A stretch of DNA of 15,701 nucleotides from positions 1 to 15,701 of the forward strand of contig JAEUIG010000215.1 of assembly GCA_016795125.1 (NCBI GenBank), given 5' to 3'. The DNA is from Planctomycetaceae bacterium. Lineage in GTDB: Bacteria > Planctomycetota > Planctomycetia > Planctomycetales > Planctomycetaceae. Shown here piece by piece: positions 1-6,506 of the stretch (positions are counted from its first letter, which is position 1; each line of letters opens with the position of its first letter). A model generated the notes under the pieces. It saw nothing but the letters and a program-made list of their open reading frames with translations, was not told where the DNA came from and did no database searches. Both the position numbers and the translations under genes were made by a program.

Positions 1-517
1 CGTAGAACATCAGCGGGCACAGCAGCATATCGACGAGAGTGGCATCGCGAAGAAATCCCGCCAGTACCTCCCGGGCCGACAGCGGCGCCTGATCGAGTCG
101 CGTCTCGTCAAACACGTCGATGTGCGCAACGAGCTTCCGGAAGCCGTCGGAATCCGCGGGGAACTCGCGAGAGACTTCCGATTCCAGCACGGCGAAGTCG
201 TTGGTGAACGCGAGACGCCGGCCGGGAAACACGACGGCCGATCCCAGTTGCGGACAGAGTGCGAAGTCGTCCCACCGCAGGCGCAGCTGTTTGAGCAGCT
301 TGGCGAGCGGGCCCGTGCGCGTTCCCGGCGGGGCGTAGTTGGTGACGGCGTGCAGGCCGACGTCGTAGTTGCGTCCGCGCAGCCGGTAGAACGAATTCAG
401 CCCGCCGATTGTCGTGTGGCGTTCGAGAATGCAGACCGGCTTCTCGTAGTAGGCCAGCCGGATGCCGGCGGCCAGTCCGGACATTCCTGCGCCGATGATG
501 ATCGTATGGTAGCGCAC
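1..517 (-). CDS. FAD-dependent oxidoreductase, phytoene desaturase-like (3' part missing)
   Basis: The N-terminal 172 residues are visible and the rest lies beyond the left edge. The protein opens with a beta strand and the dinucleotide-binding motif GAGMSGLAAG (about residues 8-17). An acidic residue follows at the end of the second strand (LERH), then GGLNSFYRLRG and YDVGLHAVTNY. This pattern is typical of the CrtI/amine-oxidase-like FAD flavoproteins (phytoene desaturases, carotenoid isomerases, retinol-saturase-like enzymes), which desaturate, saturate or isomerise hydrophobic chains. The start is taken as GTG at 517, because an in-frame stop (the stop of the upstream protease gene) closes the frame just before it and a later Met would remove the first strand of the Rossmann fold. 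It starts 24 bp after the protease gene and is probably co-transcribed with the ACP and KS genes, which suggests action on an ACP-bound or lipid acyl chain. The substrate is not known. Confidence 0.8.
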   Translation of the reverse strand, partial: MRYHTIIIGAGMSGLAAGIRLAYYEKPVCILERHTTIGGLNSFYRLRGRNYDVGLHAVTNYAPPGTRTGPLAKLLKQLRLRWDDFALCPQLGSAVVFPGRRLAFTNDFAVLESEVSREFPADSDGFRKLVAHIDVFDETRLDQAPLSAREVLAGFLRDATLVDMLLCPLMFY

Positions 518-541
518 GATGCGTGATGCCGGCTGTGACGA

Positions 542-922
542 CTACTTCACAATCGCCATCGGCATATTCGGGCTATCCGGGTTGACGTCGATCGTTTCGC
601 GTGAAGGCACGATGACGACGTCCAGATCCTGCATCGGCACCGCGCCGAGCAGGACCTCGTCTCCCAGTACGAGTGCGCCCTGAAATGCGACCCGATTCTT
701 GAAGCCGATCTCAACGGGCCCGACGTACGGACACGTGTGCCGCTGTCCATCCGCCGTTGTAATTTCCCGCGTCTGAATTTCCTGCAACTGCAGCTGAGTG
801 GCAACATGCTGCGGAATGCACAACAGCAGGGCCCCAATGTCGACGAGCGCTTTCGCCTCGTACGGCGCCAGCCGGTCGTCAAGCGGGTTCCGCAGTGTGA
901 GCGACGTAGTGATCAGTCCCAT
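542..922 (-). CDS. Retropepsin-like (clan AA) aspartic protease family protein, DIG variant
   Basis: A 126-residue single-domain protein that resembles the small bacterial clan AA aspartic proteases. In these, one retroviral-type lobe is thought to dimerise so that two Asp residues form the active site. Visible landmarks are the strand EAKALVD leading into the catalytic loop at residues 28-30, LCIPQHVA after it, and the second conserved block ALVLGDEVLLGAVPMQDLD, which matches the LGA/LG...L flap and core region. The usual catalytic triplet Asp-Thr/Ser-Gly is here Asp28-Ile29-Gly30 (GAC ATT GGG). The Asp is kept but the hydroxyl residue that braces the dimer is lost. The start at 922 is preferred over an upstream in-frame codon because GGGAG sits 7 nt before it. 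The gene begins 16 bp after the ACP stop and ends 24 bp before the oxidoreductase start, so all three likely share a transcript. Its target is unknown, and it could be a non-catalytic member. Confidence 0.72.
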   Translation of the reverse strand: MGLITTSLTLRNPLDDRLAPYEAKALVDIGALLLCIPQHVATQLQLQEIQTREITTADGQRHTCPYVGPVEIGFKNRVAFQGALVLGDEVLLGAVPMQDLDVVIVPSRETIDVNPDSPNMPMAIVK

Positions 923-938
923 CTCCGGACTCCCTGCG

Positions 939-1202
939 TCACACGCCGGCCGGCGCATCCTTCAGCAGCGGCTGCAGGTAGTTGACCGTGCTGCTCATCG
1001 AGATCAGATGCTCGTAATCGGCTTCCGGAATCTGGATACGATACTGCTTGCGCAGCTCCATCACGATGTCCAGAAAGTCCATGCTGTCCAGTTCCATCTG
1101 CTCGCGGAACGGGACGCCGTCGTTCAGGTCGGACAGGTCCTCATCGGGGGCGATGCGTTCGAGGATGTCCAGAATCACGTGCCGGATGTCCGCCGGTGCC
1201 AT
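939..1202 (-). CDS. Acyl carrier protein
   Basis: An 87-residue stand-alone acyl carrier protein. The phosphopantetheine attachment site is Ser40 in ELDSMDFLDIV, which fits the DS[LM]-type motif at the start of helix II. The chain is acidic in its first half (PDEDLSDLND) and has a basic segment, MELRKQYRI, then IPEADYEHLISMSSTVNYL, the usual helix III-IV region. It carries growing acyl or ketoacyl chains as thioesters in the cytoplasm. The start is supported by GGAG 8 nt upstream. It lies between the KS and protease genes. Such partner ACPs next to a FabF-like KS usually serve a specialised pathway, while the housekeeping acpP normally sits with fabD/fabG/fabF, none of which is seen here. The call as ACP is firm, and the pathway is inferred. 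Confidence 0.9.
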   Translation of the reverse strand: MAPADIRHVILDILERIAPDEDLSDLNDGVPFREQMELDSMDFLDIVMELRKQYRIQIPEADYEHLISMSSTVNYLQPLLKDAPAGV

Positions 1203-1396
1203 TCAAGCTGCTCCGTACTATTCAGTCCCAAACCCTGATAATGCCTACGCTTGCCGCCGGCAACGGCCGGTGAGTTTCGCCGGCGCCGCAGGTCGGAAAC
1301 GACGGCCATGTGCCGTCACGTTGATCGGTCGGCGGCGCCTTGCCGACTGTTTCGCCCGGAACATTGCCGGCCCTCCAACCCACCCTGGGCTGCGGC
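1203..1396 (-). other. Spacer between KS and ACP genes with a small hairpin
   Basis: This 194-bp stretch has no convincing coding potential. It contains a short perfect inverted repeat (GACGGC at 1301-1306 and GCCGTC at 1312-1317, 5-nt loop). The repeat has no T-tract on either strand, so it is at most a weak processing or pausing site. I see no good sigma-70 type promoter for the ACP gene, so read-through from the KS gene is the simplest assumption. The spacer is long for a tightly coupled operon. Confidence 0.35.
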
Positions 1397-2668
1397 CTAC
1401 TCGTAAACGCCCCCGTGTTCTCGCGGGAACTTCTTCACGATGAGCACCGAATTGATGCCCAGCATTCCGAACGAATTGTTGAGCAGATACTCGACCCGCT
1501 CCATGGAACGCGGCTGGTTGGCGACAATCTGCCGCAGTCCACAGCGTTCGTCCTGATCGTCGAGATTGATTGTAGCGTGGGCCATCCGGTCCGCAAAGGC
1601 AGGCACGTTGCCCATCAGTTCCAGCGCGCCTGCGGCTCCCATCGCATGCCCGATGAAACTCTTGGTGTTATTGATCGCCAGCGACGGCCGGTCGCCGAAC
1701 ACCGTCTGCAGGGCGACACATTCCTCGATGTCTCCCTGTTCGGTCGCCGTGGCGTGGCTGCTGACGATGTCGATCTCGCGCGCATCCAGACCCGCCCGGG
1801 ACAGCGCCAACTGCATGCATTCCGCCTGCCGCGCGGCCACCGGCAGCACGAAATCCATCGCGTCGGAGTTCATCGCATACCCGACGATCTCTGCGTAGAT
1901 CTTCGCGCCCCGGTCCAGCGCGTCCGGCAGCCGCTCGACCGTGCACAGCGATCCGCCTTCCGCCACGACGATGCCGTTGCGGTGCTTGTCGAACGGCCGC
2001 GAGGCCTTGGCGGGATCGGCATGCTTCGCTAGCGCTCCCTGGCTGGCGAACGATGCGAAAATCCCGAACGTATGAATGCTCTCCGAGACGCCGCCGGCAA
2101 TCGCCAGGTCGACTTCCCGCAGCCGCAGCATCTGCACCGCCTGGATGAACCCCGCATTCCCGGCGGCACACGCGGCGCCGATCGTCAGATGCGGGCCGGT
2201 GATGCCCAGATTCAGAGTGACTTCGCCGGCCGCGTTGTTGGCCACCGTCCGCGGATTGTGGTGATGCGACCAGACGCTGGTGTCGTAGCCGAACTTCGAA
2301 ATCTCGAAGATCTCGTTCTCGGTTTCGACGTTGCCGTGCTCGGTGATCCCGATGTACACGCCGGTGCGGTCCTTGCGGACCTGCTCCCAGTTCAGGCCGG
2401 AATCGGCGACGGCCTCGTTCGCACAATAGATGGAAACGGACCCGGCGCGCGTCCCGCGGCGGCGGTCCTTCTTCTTCTGGTAGCGGAACTCGTCGAAATT
2501 GCAGACGCCCGCCAGCACGGGCCCGATGTACCGCGTCTCGTACGGCACAACTCCGGATTTCCCGGCCAGCAGCGCGGCCCGGTAGTCCGAGAGGTTGTTC
2601 CCGTTGGGCGCAGTCAGGCCCACTCCGGTAATGACGATCCGGTTCGGATCGCGCAACGAATCCTGCAT
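1397..2668 (-). CDS. Beta-ketoacyl-[acyl-carrier-protein] synthase II family protein (FabF-like KS)
   Basis: A 423-residue thiolase-fold condensing enzyme of usual FabF length. It joins an acyl thioester to malonyl-ACP with loss of CO2. The full catalytic triad is visible: Cys167 in IGAACAAGNAG, His305 in SSHATATEQGD, and His341 in NNTKSFIGHAMGAAG. The N-terminus RIVITGVGLTAPNG is typical. The C-terminal loop that normally reads NSFGFGGTN is NNSFGMLGIN here, so Met402 replaces the Phe that gates the acyl pocket in FabF. This suggests an unusual acyl substrate. The start at 2668 is chosen because it begins right before the conserved first strand and has AGGA about 10 nt upstream; an upstream in-frame codon would add 39 Arg-rich residues unlike the family. 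It precedes the ACP gene by 194 bp. A role in a specialised lipid or polyketide pathway is inferred. Confidence 0.9.
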   Translation of the reverse strand: MQDSLRDPNRIVITGVGLTAPNGNNLSDYRAALLAGKSGVVPYETRYIGPVLAGVCNFDEFRYQKKKDRRRGTRAGSVSIYCANEAVADSGLNWEQVRKDRTGVYIGITEHGNVETENEIFEISKFGYDTSVWSHHHNPRTVANNAAGEVTLNLGITGPHLTIGAACAAGNAGFIQAVQMLRLREVDLAIAGGVSESIHTFGIFASFASQGALAKHADPAKASRPFDKHRNGIVVAEGGSLCTVERLPDALDRGAKIYAEIVGYAMNSDAMDFVLPVAARQAECMQLALSRAGLDAREIDIVSSHATATEQGDIEECVALQTVFGDRPSLAINNTKSFIGHAMGAAGALELMGNVPAFADRMAHATINLDDQDERCGLRQIVANQPRSMERVEYLLNNSFGMLGINSVLIVKKFPREHGGVYE

Positions 2669-2698
2669 CGGGTGGCTGTCCTGCAAACGGTCAAAAAA

Positions 2699-2727
2699 AG
2701 CGTAACGGGTGACTCCCAAGCTGACAA
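2699..2727 (-). promoter_or_regulatory. Candidate sigma-70-type promoter for the KS gene
   Basis: On the minus strand TTGTCA (2727-2722, five of six matches to the -35 consensus) is separated by 17 bp from TACGCT (2704-2699, three of six). A seven-T run follows directly, and the KS start codon lies about 30 nt further on. The spacer before the KS gene (2669-2837, 169 bp) holds no coding sequence that I can support. The weak -10 element keeps confidence low. Confidence 0.35.
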
Positions 2728-2837
2728 GCAACGATCTTCGCCCGGGTCGACTCCCGTGTATCCGTCGTCGCCGGAGCCTGCGCACGAACGGGACTCAGAC
2801 GCGATGATGCGGCGATCTCTGCCGGGAAAACCCCGCG

Positions 2838-3734
2838 TCACTGTCCCCGAACGACACGGACCGCGGCCGGACGAATGGCGAAATTCGCCGGCGCGTTCCC
2901 CAGAATATCTCCGTCGGCGGAGAATGGCAGCGGCTCCCGCGCAACGACTTCCAGCGACCGGCACTGCCTCCAGACGACGAGGTCGTTTTCCAGAAACGAC
3001 GTCAGCAGGTAATCGGCCGTCAGGGTCGCCAGTTCGAGCGGACTTCCGTCGCGAATCAGGACGAGGTCGAACATCCCGTCGGCCAGTTCGGCGCGTGGAG
3101 CCACTTCCACGCCACCCCCTGATGTCCGGCCATTTGCGACAAACAGGTTGAGCGCGCGGAACTGTTCCGCCGGCCCGTCGTCGACGCGGCACTCAATTTC
3201 GAAGACCTGCAGGTCCTGCAACACGTCCAGAACACCCCGCAGGTAGCAGAACGGTCCCCACGCCTTTTTCTGCTCGTCGGTGAGCACCTGGGCATACCGT
3301 CCGCTGTTACCGGCCGTCGCCATGTTGGCGACGTTTCGCGAATTCGAACCGCTCGTCGCGCGAATCACGTCCATCGGAGTCGACGCGCCCGCCAGACACG
3401 CCTGGAGCGCCTCTTCCGGCTGCAACGACATGCCGAGCGTTCGCGACAGGTCGTTGCCGGTTCCCAGCGGGAGTACCGCCATGTCGGTCGTCACAGTGTC
3501 GCAGTCAGCGAGCGCATCGACGACGGCACTGACGGTGCCGTCCCCCCCTGCCGCAATGATGCGCGGCACGTTCGACGCCACGGCGCCGCGGACTGCTTGC
3601 TGTGCCGCCTCACGCGAATCGGACGCAACGAGTGCGATCTCGGGATGACGGATAATCTGCTCGCGAACATGCTCCGAGGATTCCGTCGATCCCGCGCCGC
3701 TGTTCCAGATCACCACGGCCTGCGGTACTGACAT
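2838..3734 (-). CDS. Diacylglycerol kinase family lipid kinase (DagK/YegS-like)
   Basis: A 298-residue soluble lipid kinase of the DAGK catalytic-domain family, which uses ATP to phosphorylate diacylglycerol, sphingoid bases or related lipids at the membrane surface. Motifs in order: NSGAGS near the N-terminus (11-16), the nucleotide-binding GGDGT at 63-67, LPLGTGND at 88-95, NGRTSGGG at 201-208 followed by ELADGMFDLVLI, and the late SADGD at 272-276 near the active site. Length matches the family. The start at 3734 has AAGGAG 8 nt upstream; a TTG 24 nt further upstream is in frame but lacks such support. The gene ends 169 bp before the KS gene and starts 106 bp after the DUF1501 gene on the same strand. 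Co-location with KS, ACP and a desaturase-like enzyme is compatible with head-group formation on the lipid made by that cluster, but the true substrate cannot be read from sequence. Confidence 0.88.
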   Translation of the reverse strand: MSVPQAVVIWNSGAGSTESSEHVREQIIRHPEIALVASDSREAAQQAVRGAVASNVPRIIAAGGDGTVSAVVDALADCDTVTTDMAVLPLGTGNDLSRTLGMSLQPEEALQACLAGASTPMDVIRATSGSNSRNVANMATAGNSGRYAQVLTDEQKKAWGPFCYLRGVLDVLQDLQVFEIECRVDDGPAEQFRALNLFVANGRTSGGGVEVAPRAELADGMFDLVLIRDGSPLELATLTADYLLTSFLENDLVVWRQCRSLEVVAREPLPFSADGDILGNAPANFAIRPAAVRVVRGQ

Positions 3735-3840
3735 CGACGGTGCTCCTTCCCGAGACAACGACCTTCGGTGCTGACAGCCGCACCGGCCTCAGAACCTTCT
3801 GCAAGGCGCGTGCCGCGGAAGAAAACGGGGAGACCGGCGA

Positions 3841-5067
3841 CTACGCGAGCAGCGAGGAGACCGCATCGACGTCGAGCAGCGGCTCGGCACGAGCCCCCAG
3901 TGTGACGGACGATCGCGGATCGATCCGCAGGCTGGCGTAGGCCGTGGCGACGAGCGCCGACAGGGAGACCGGGTGGTCGATGATCGACCTTCCCCGCGCA
4001 TCGGTGGCGCCGATCACCGCTCCTTCCGGGACGCCGCCGCCGGCCACCAGGGCCGACCAGCATTGCGTCCAGTGTTCGCGTCCCCCGGCGGCATTCAGAA
4101 AGGGGGTGCGGCCGAACTCTCCGGTGCAGATCACCAGCGTTTCCGAAAGCAGCCCGCCGGCGTCCAGGTCGTCCAGCAGGGCGGCGCAGGCGCGATCAAA
4201 CTGCGGGCCGATCGTGTCTCGGTAGTCGAACAGCGTGCCGGGCGCGGACGGTTTGTGTGCGTGTGCGTCCCAGGTCACTTCGCCATGCAGTTTCGGACAA
4301 AGATTGACGATGACCACGCGCACGCCGCGCTCGACCAGCCGCGCCGATTGCCACAGCCGGAGACCAAAATCGGTTTCACCATACTCTTCACGGATTTCGA
4401 CCGGCTCGGAAGCAAACTCGGGAATGAGCGGTTCCGGCATCTCGACCGGTTCGGCATCGCCACCCGTTGAATCGGGAGACGGAGCGTGCTGTTCCAGCAG
4501 GTGCGGCGCGTATTCGCTGCCGAGCCAGCCCGATCCGGCCGTCAGTTCCCGGCGGACTCCCAGGTCGACCACCGGCCCCGGGAGCAGGACATAGGCAGGC
4601 GCTCCCCCGCGCGGACCGAGCAGCCGGGAGGCTGCGGCCCCGAGGCTGGCGGGCTGGCATGCGCGATTCGGCAATCGACCCGCATACAGCAACTGGTGGC
4701 CCGTCTCGTGAATCGGCGCTGCGTCATGGTGCAACGAGCGGACGATCGTGAACCGGTCAGCACGGCGCGCCAGACGCGGGAAACCCTCGCTCAGGTGCAC
4801 GCCGGGAATCTTGGTGGCAATCGATCGCAGCGGGCCGCGGACATGACTCGGCGCGTCCGGCTTGGGATCGAACGTCTCCAGCTGGCTGGGCCCACCGTTC
4901 ATCACCACGAGGATGACGGATCGCGGCCCGCTGCGTTCCTGGGCCTTCGCCACGGCGGCCCGCTCGGCCATCGACAGGCCGACCATCGCCATTCCCCCAA
5001 CGGCCAGGAACCCTCGGCGGGAAACCGGGCGGCGGCGCTGTCGGCGAAAATGCGGCTTGGATGGCAT
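3841..5067 (-). CDS. Tat-exported DUF1501 family protein
   Basis: A 408-residue protein of the DUF1501 family, which is greatly expanded in planctomycetes and has the alkaline phosphatase/sulfatase-like fold. The N-terminus is a twin-arginine signal, with SRRGFL at residues 16-21 in an Arg-rich region followed by a hydrophobic stretch to about residue 40, so it is exported folded. Family landmarks are VVMNGGPSQLETFD (about 54-67, normally near the metal site), WDAHAHK (266-272), GEFGRTP (316-322), GREHW (329-333) and HPVSLSALVATAY near the C-terminus. It is somewhat shorter than most relatives. These proteins often accompany DUF1549/DUF1553 cytochrome-like partners, but none is seen nearby. 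Its substrate is unknown. It starts 110 bp after the mnmA stop. No strong ribosome site precedes the ATG, which is the only plausible start before the Tat motif. Confidence 0.88.
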   Translation of the reverse strand: MPSKPHFRRQRRRPVSRRGFLAVGGMAMVGLSMAERAAVAKAQERSGPRSVILVVMNGGPSQLETFDPKPDAPSHVRGPLRSIATKIPGVHLSEGFPRLARRADRFTIVRSLHHDAAPIHETGHQLLYAGRLPNRACQPASLGAAASRLLGPRGGAPAYVLLPGPVVDLGVRRELTAGSGWLGSEYAPHLLEQHAPSPDSTGGDAEPVEMPEPLIPEFASEPVEIREEYGETDFGLRLWQSARLVERGVRVVIVNLCPKLHGEVTWDAHAHKPSAPGTLFDYRDTIGPQFDRACAALLDDLDAGGLLSETLVICTGEFGRTPFLNAAGGREHWTQCWSALVAGGGVPEGAVIGATDARGRSIIDHPVSLSALVATAYASLRIDPRSSVTLGARAEPLLDVDAVSSLLA

Positions 5068-5094
5068 GGCAGCGTCTGGAGACCCTGAATCGGC

Positions 5095-5123
5095 ATATTA
5101 GCACGCCCGACCCGACCCCGAAA
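5095..5123 (-). promoter_or_regulatory. Weak candidate promoter for the DUF1501 gene
   Basis: On the minus strand a -10-like TAATAT (5100-5095) lies about 27 nt before the ATG, with TTTCGG 17 bp further upstream. The -35 match is poor, and the G-rich spacer contains two tandem GGGTC units. This is the only AT-rich hexamer in the 110-bp gap between mnmA and this gene. Confidence 0.22.
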
Positions 5124-5177
5124 CGCAGGAATGGAACGCTTTGACTCTCACCACATGGTGGATTTCGGCGGGGGACG

Positions 5178-6290
5178 TCACGGATGACTGGAACGGATCC
5201 ACCCCCCTCCCAGCACCCGATCTCCGTCGTAGAGCACCAGCGCCTGCCCGGGGGTCACTCCGAACTGCGGGTCGTCAAACGTCACCCGGATCATGTCGTC
5301 GCCTGCCCGTTCCACCGTACAGGCCGCCGCCTCGTGCTGATACCGAATCTGCGCCGCACAGCGGAAAGCGGCGGGCCACTCGTCCACGAGCAGGTTCAGG
5401 CGATCGGCTTCCAGCTTCGTCCGCGCGAGTTCGTGCCGCTGTCCGAGCACGACTCGACGCGACGCGGCATCGATCCGCACGACGTAACGCGGCTCACCGA
5501 ACGTGATGCCGAGTCCTTTCCGCTGCCCGATCGTAAACCGCTCATAACCAGGATGCCGCCCGAGAACGTTTCCGGCGGCATCGACGAACTCGCCGGCGGT
5601 CTCCTGCTCACCCCGGTACTCGGCGACGAAGGCCGCATAGTCATCGTTGGGGATAAAGCAGATCTCCTGGCTGTCGGGTTTATCGGCGGTGCGGATGCCG
5701 GCTTTCCGGGACATCTCGCGAATCTCCGCTTTGTCGAAGCTGCCGACCGGGAACAGGATGCGATCGAGCAGGTCGCGACGGATGCCGAACAGGACGTACG
5801 ACTGGTCCTTGGTCGGATCGACGCCGCGATGGAGGGCCGTTCCCGCCGGCGAGCCCTCGCTGATGCGCGCGTAATGTCCGGTGGCGATGTACTCTGCCCC
5901 GACGCTCTCCGCGAACTCCCACAGCTTGCCGAACTTCAGCCACACGTTGCACATCACGCACGGATTCGGCGTCCGCCCGGAGAGGTATTCGTCGGCGAAG
6001 TAATCCTTGATCCGCCCGAACTCCTCGCGGAAGTTCAAGGCGTGAAAGGGGATATCAAGCGCGTCCGCCACACGACGGGCGTCGGCCGCGTCCGAGGCGC
6101 TGCAGCACCCCTGCTTGGACGCCCGACGATCGACAATCGGCAGCAGGCTGTCCGTCGGCGATGCACACGCCGCCGCCTCCGATCCCGAGCGCATGAACAG
6201 CCCGATCACCTCGTGTCCCTGCTGCTGCAGCAGGTACGCCGAGGCGGAGCTGTCGACACCGCCGCTCATGGCGAGAACGACGCGGGACAT
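5178..6290 (-). CDS. mnmA: tRNA-specific 2-thiouridylase MnmA
   Basis: A 370-residue MnmA, the cytoplasmic enzyme that adenylates and then thiolates C2 of uridine 34 in tRNAs for Lys, Glu and Gln, using sulfur relayed from a cysteine desulfurase. The PP-loop SGGVDSS is at residues 9-15. The two catalytic cysteines are Cys111 in RTPNPCVMCN and Cys211 in DSQEICFIP, and GHYARIS and GVDPTKDQSYVLFGI are also characteristic. The C-terminal beta-barrel region (FTIGQRKGLGI...) is complete, and length is normal. The ATG at 6290 is chosen because it directly precedes the first strand; an upstream TTG would add 16 unrelated residues. It is divergent from the TIM-barrel gene and lies 110 bp upstream of the DUF1501 gene, with which no functional link is evident. 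Confidence 0.96.
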   Translation of the reverse strand: MSRVVLAMSGGVDSSASAYLLQQQGHEVIGLFMRSGSEAAACASPTDSLLPIVDRRASKQGCCSASDAADARRVADALDIPFHALNFREEFGRIKDYFADEYLSGRTPNPCVMCNVWLKFGKLWEFAESVGAEYIATGHYARISEGSPAGTALHRGVDPTKDQSYVLFGIRRDLLDRILFPVGSFDKAEIREMSRKAGIRTADKPDSQEICFIPNDDYAAFVAEYRGEQETAGEFVDAAGNVLGRHPGYERFTIGQRKGLGITFGEPRYVVRIDAASRRVVLGQRHELARTKLEADRLNLLVDEWPAAFRCAAQIRYQHEAAACTVERAGDDMIRVTFDDPQFGVTPGQALVLYDGDRVLGGGWIRSSHP

Positions 6291-6363
6291 TTCGGAGAAT
6301 CGCCCTGTTGGCGGGGTGGGGGGGTGGCAAAACCGCAAGCGTGATCAGGCGCTGCGAATCGGA

Positions 6364-6393
6364 ATTCTATCGAATTGGACTGGTGCGGGTCAG
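6364..6393 (-). promoter_or_regulatory. Candidate sigma-70-type promoter for mnmA
   Basis: Minus strand: CTGACC (6393-6388, four of six) and TAGAAT (6369-6364, five of six) with an 18-bp spacer. This would start the transcript about 65-70 nt before the mnmA ATG. It is the best sigma-70-like match in the 216-bp divergent spacer. Confidence 0.45.
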
Positions 6394-6441
6394 GTTCGGC
6401 GTTCAATTGCAATCGGATTTACGCCGCTGTACTGTGGTTTT

Positions 6442-6462
6442 CCCGCAGAAGTGCGGGTTTTT
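6442..6462 (+). terminator. Intrinsic-terminator-like hairpin in the leader of the TIM-barrel gene
   Basis: CCCGCA (6442-6447), loop GAAG, and TGCGGG (6452-6457) make a perfect 6-bp GC-rich stem, immediately followed by five T (6458-6462). The T-tract makes it a plus-strand terminator. No plus-strand gene lies upstream, because mnmA reads the other way, and the TIM-barrel start codon is only 45 nt downstream. It could be an attenuator of that gene or the end of a small RNA. An identical copy of the 3' arm with its flanks (GTGCGGGT) occurs at 6383-6390 and could pair with the 5' arm instead. Confidence 0.55.
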
Positions 6463-6506
6463 GTCTCTCATCATGTCATGCACCGCGACTCACAAGGAAC
6501 TGCGCT

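Noticed and set aside
1225..1275. A TTGCCG/TTATCA-like promoter upstream of the ACP gene on the minus strand
   Set aside because: The -10 hexamer matches the consensus at one position only, and the better CATTAT nearby is 14 bp from the -35, which is too close.
3766..3785. Inverted repeat CGGTGC / GCACCG between the DUF1501 and lipid kinase genes
   Set aside because: Only 6 bp with an 8-nt loop and no T-tract on either strand, so neither a terminator nor an operator can be supported.
5184..6344. A 386-codon plus-strand open frame exactly over mnmA
   Set aside because: It is the antisense shadow of a well-conserved enzyme in GC-rich DNA. The translation is rich in Arg/Pro/His and shows no family motif.
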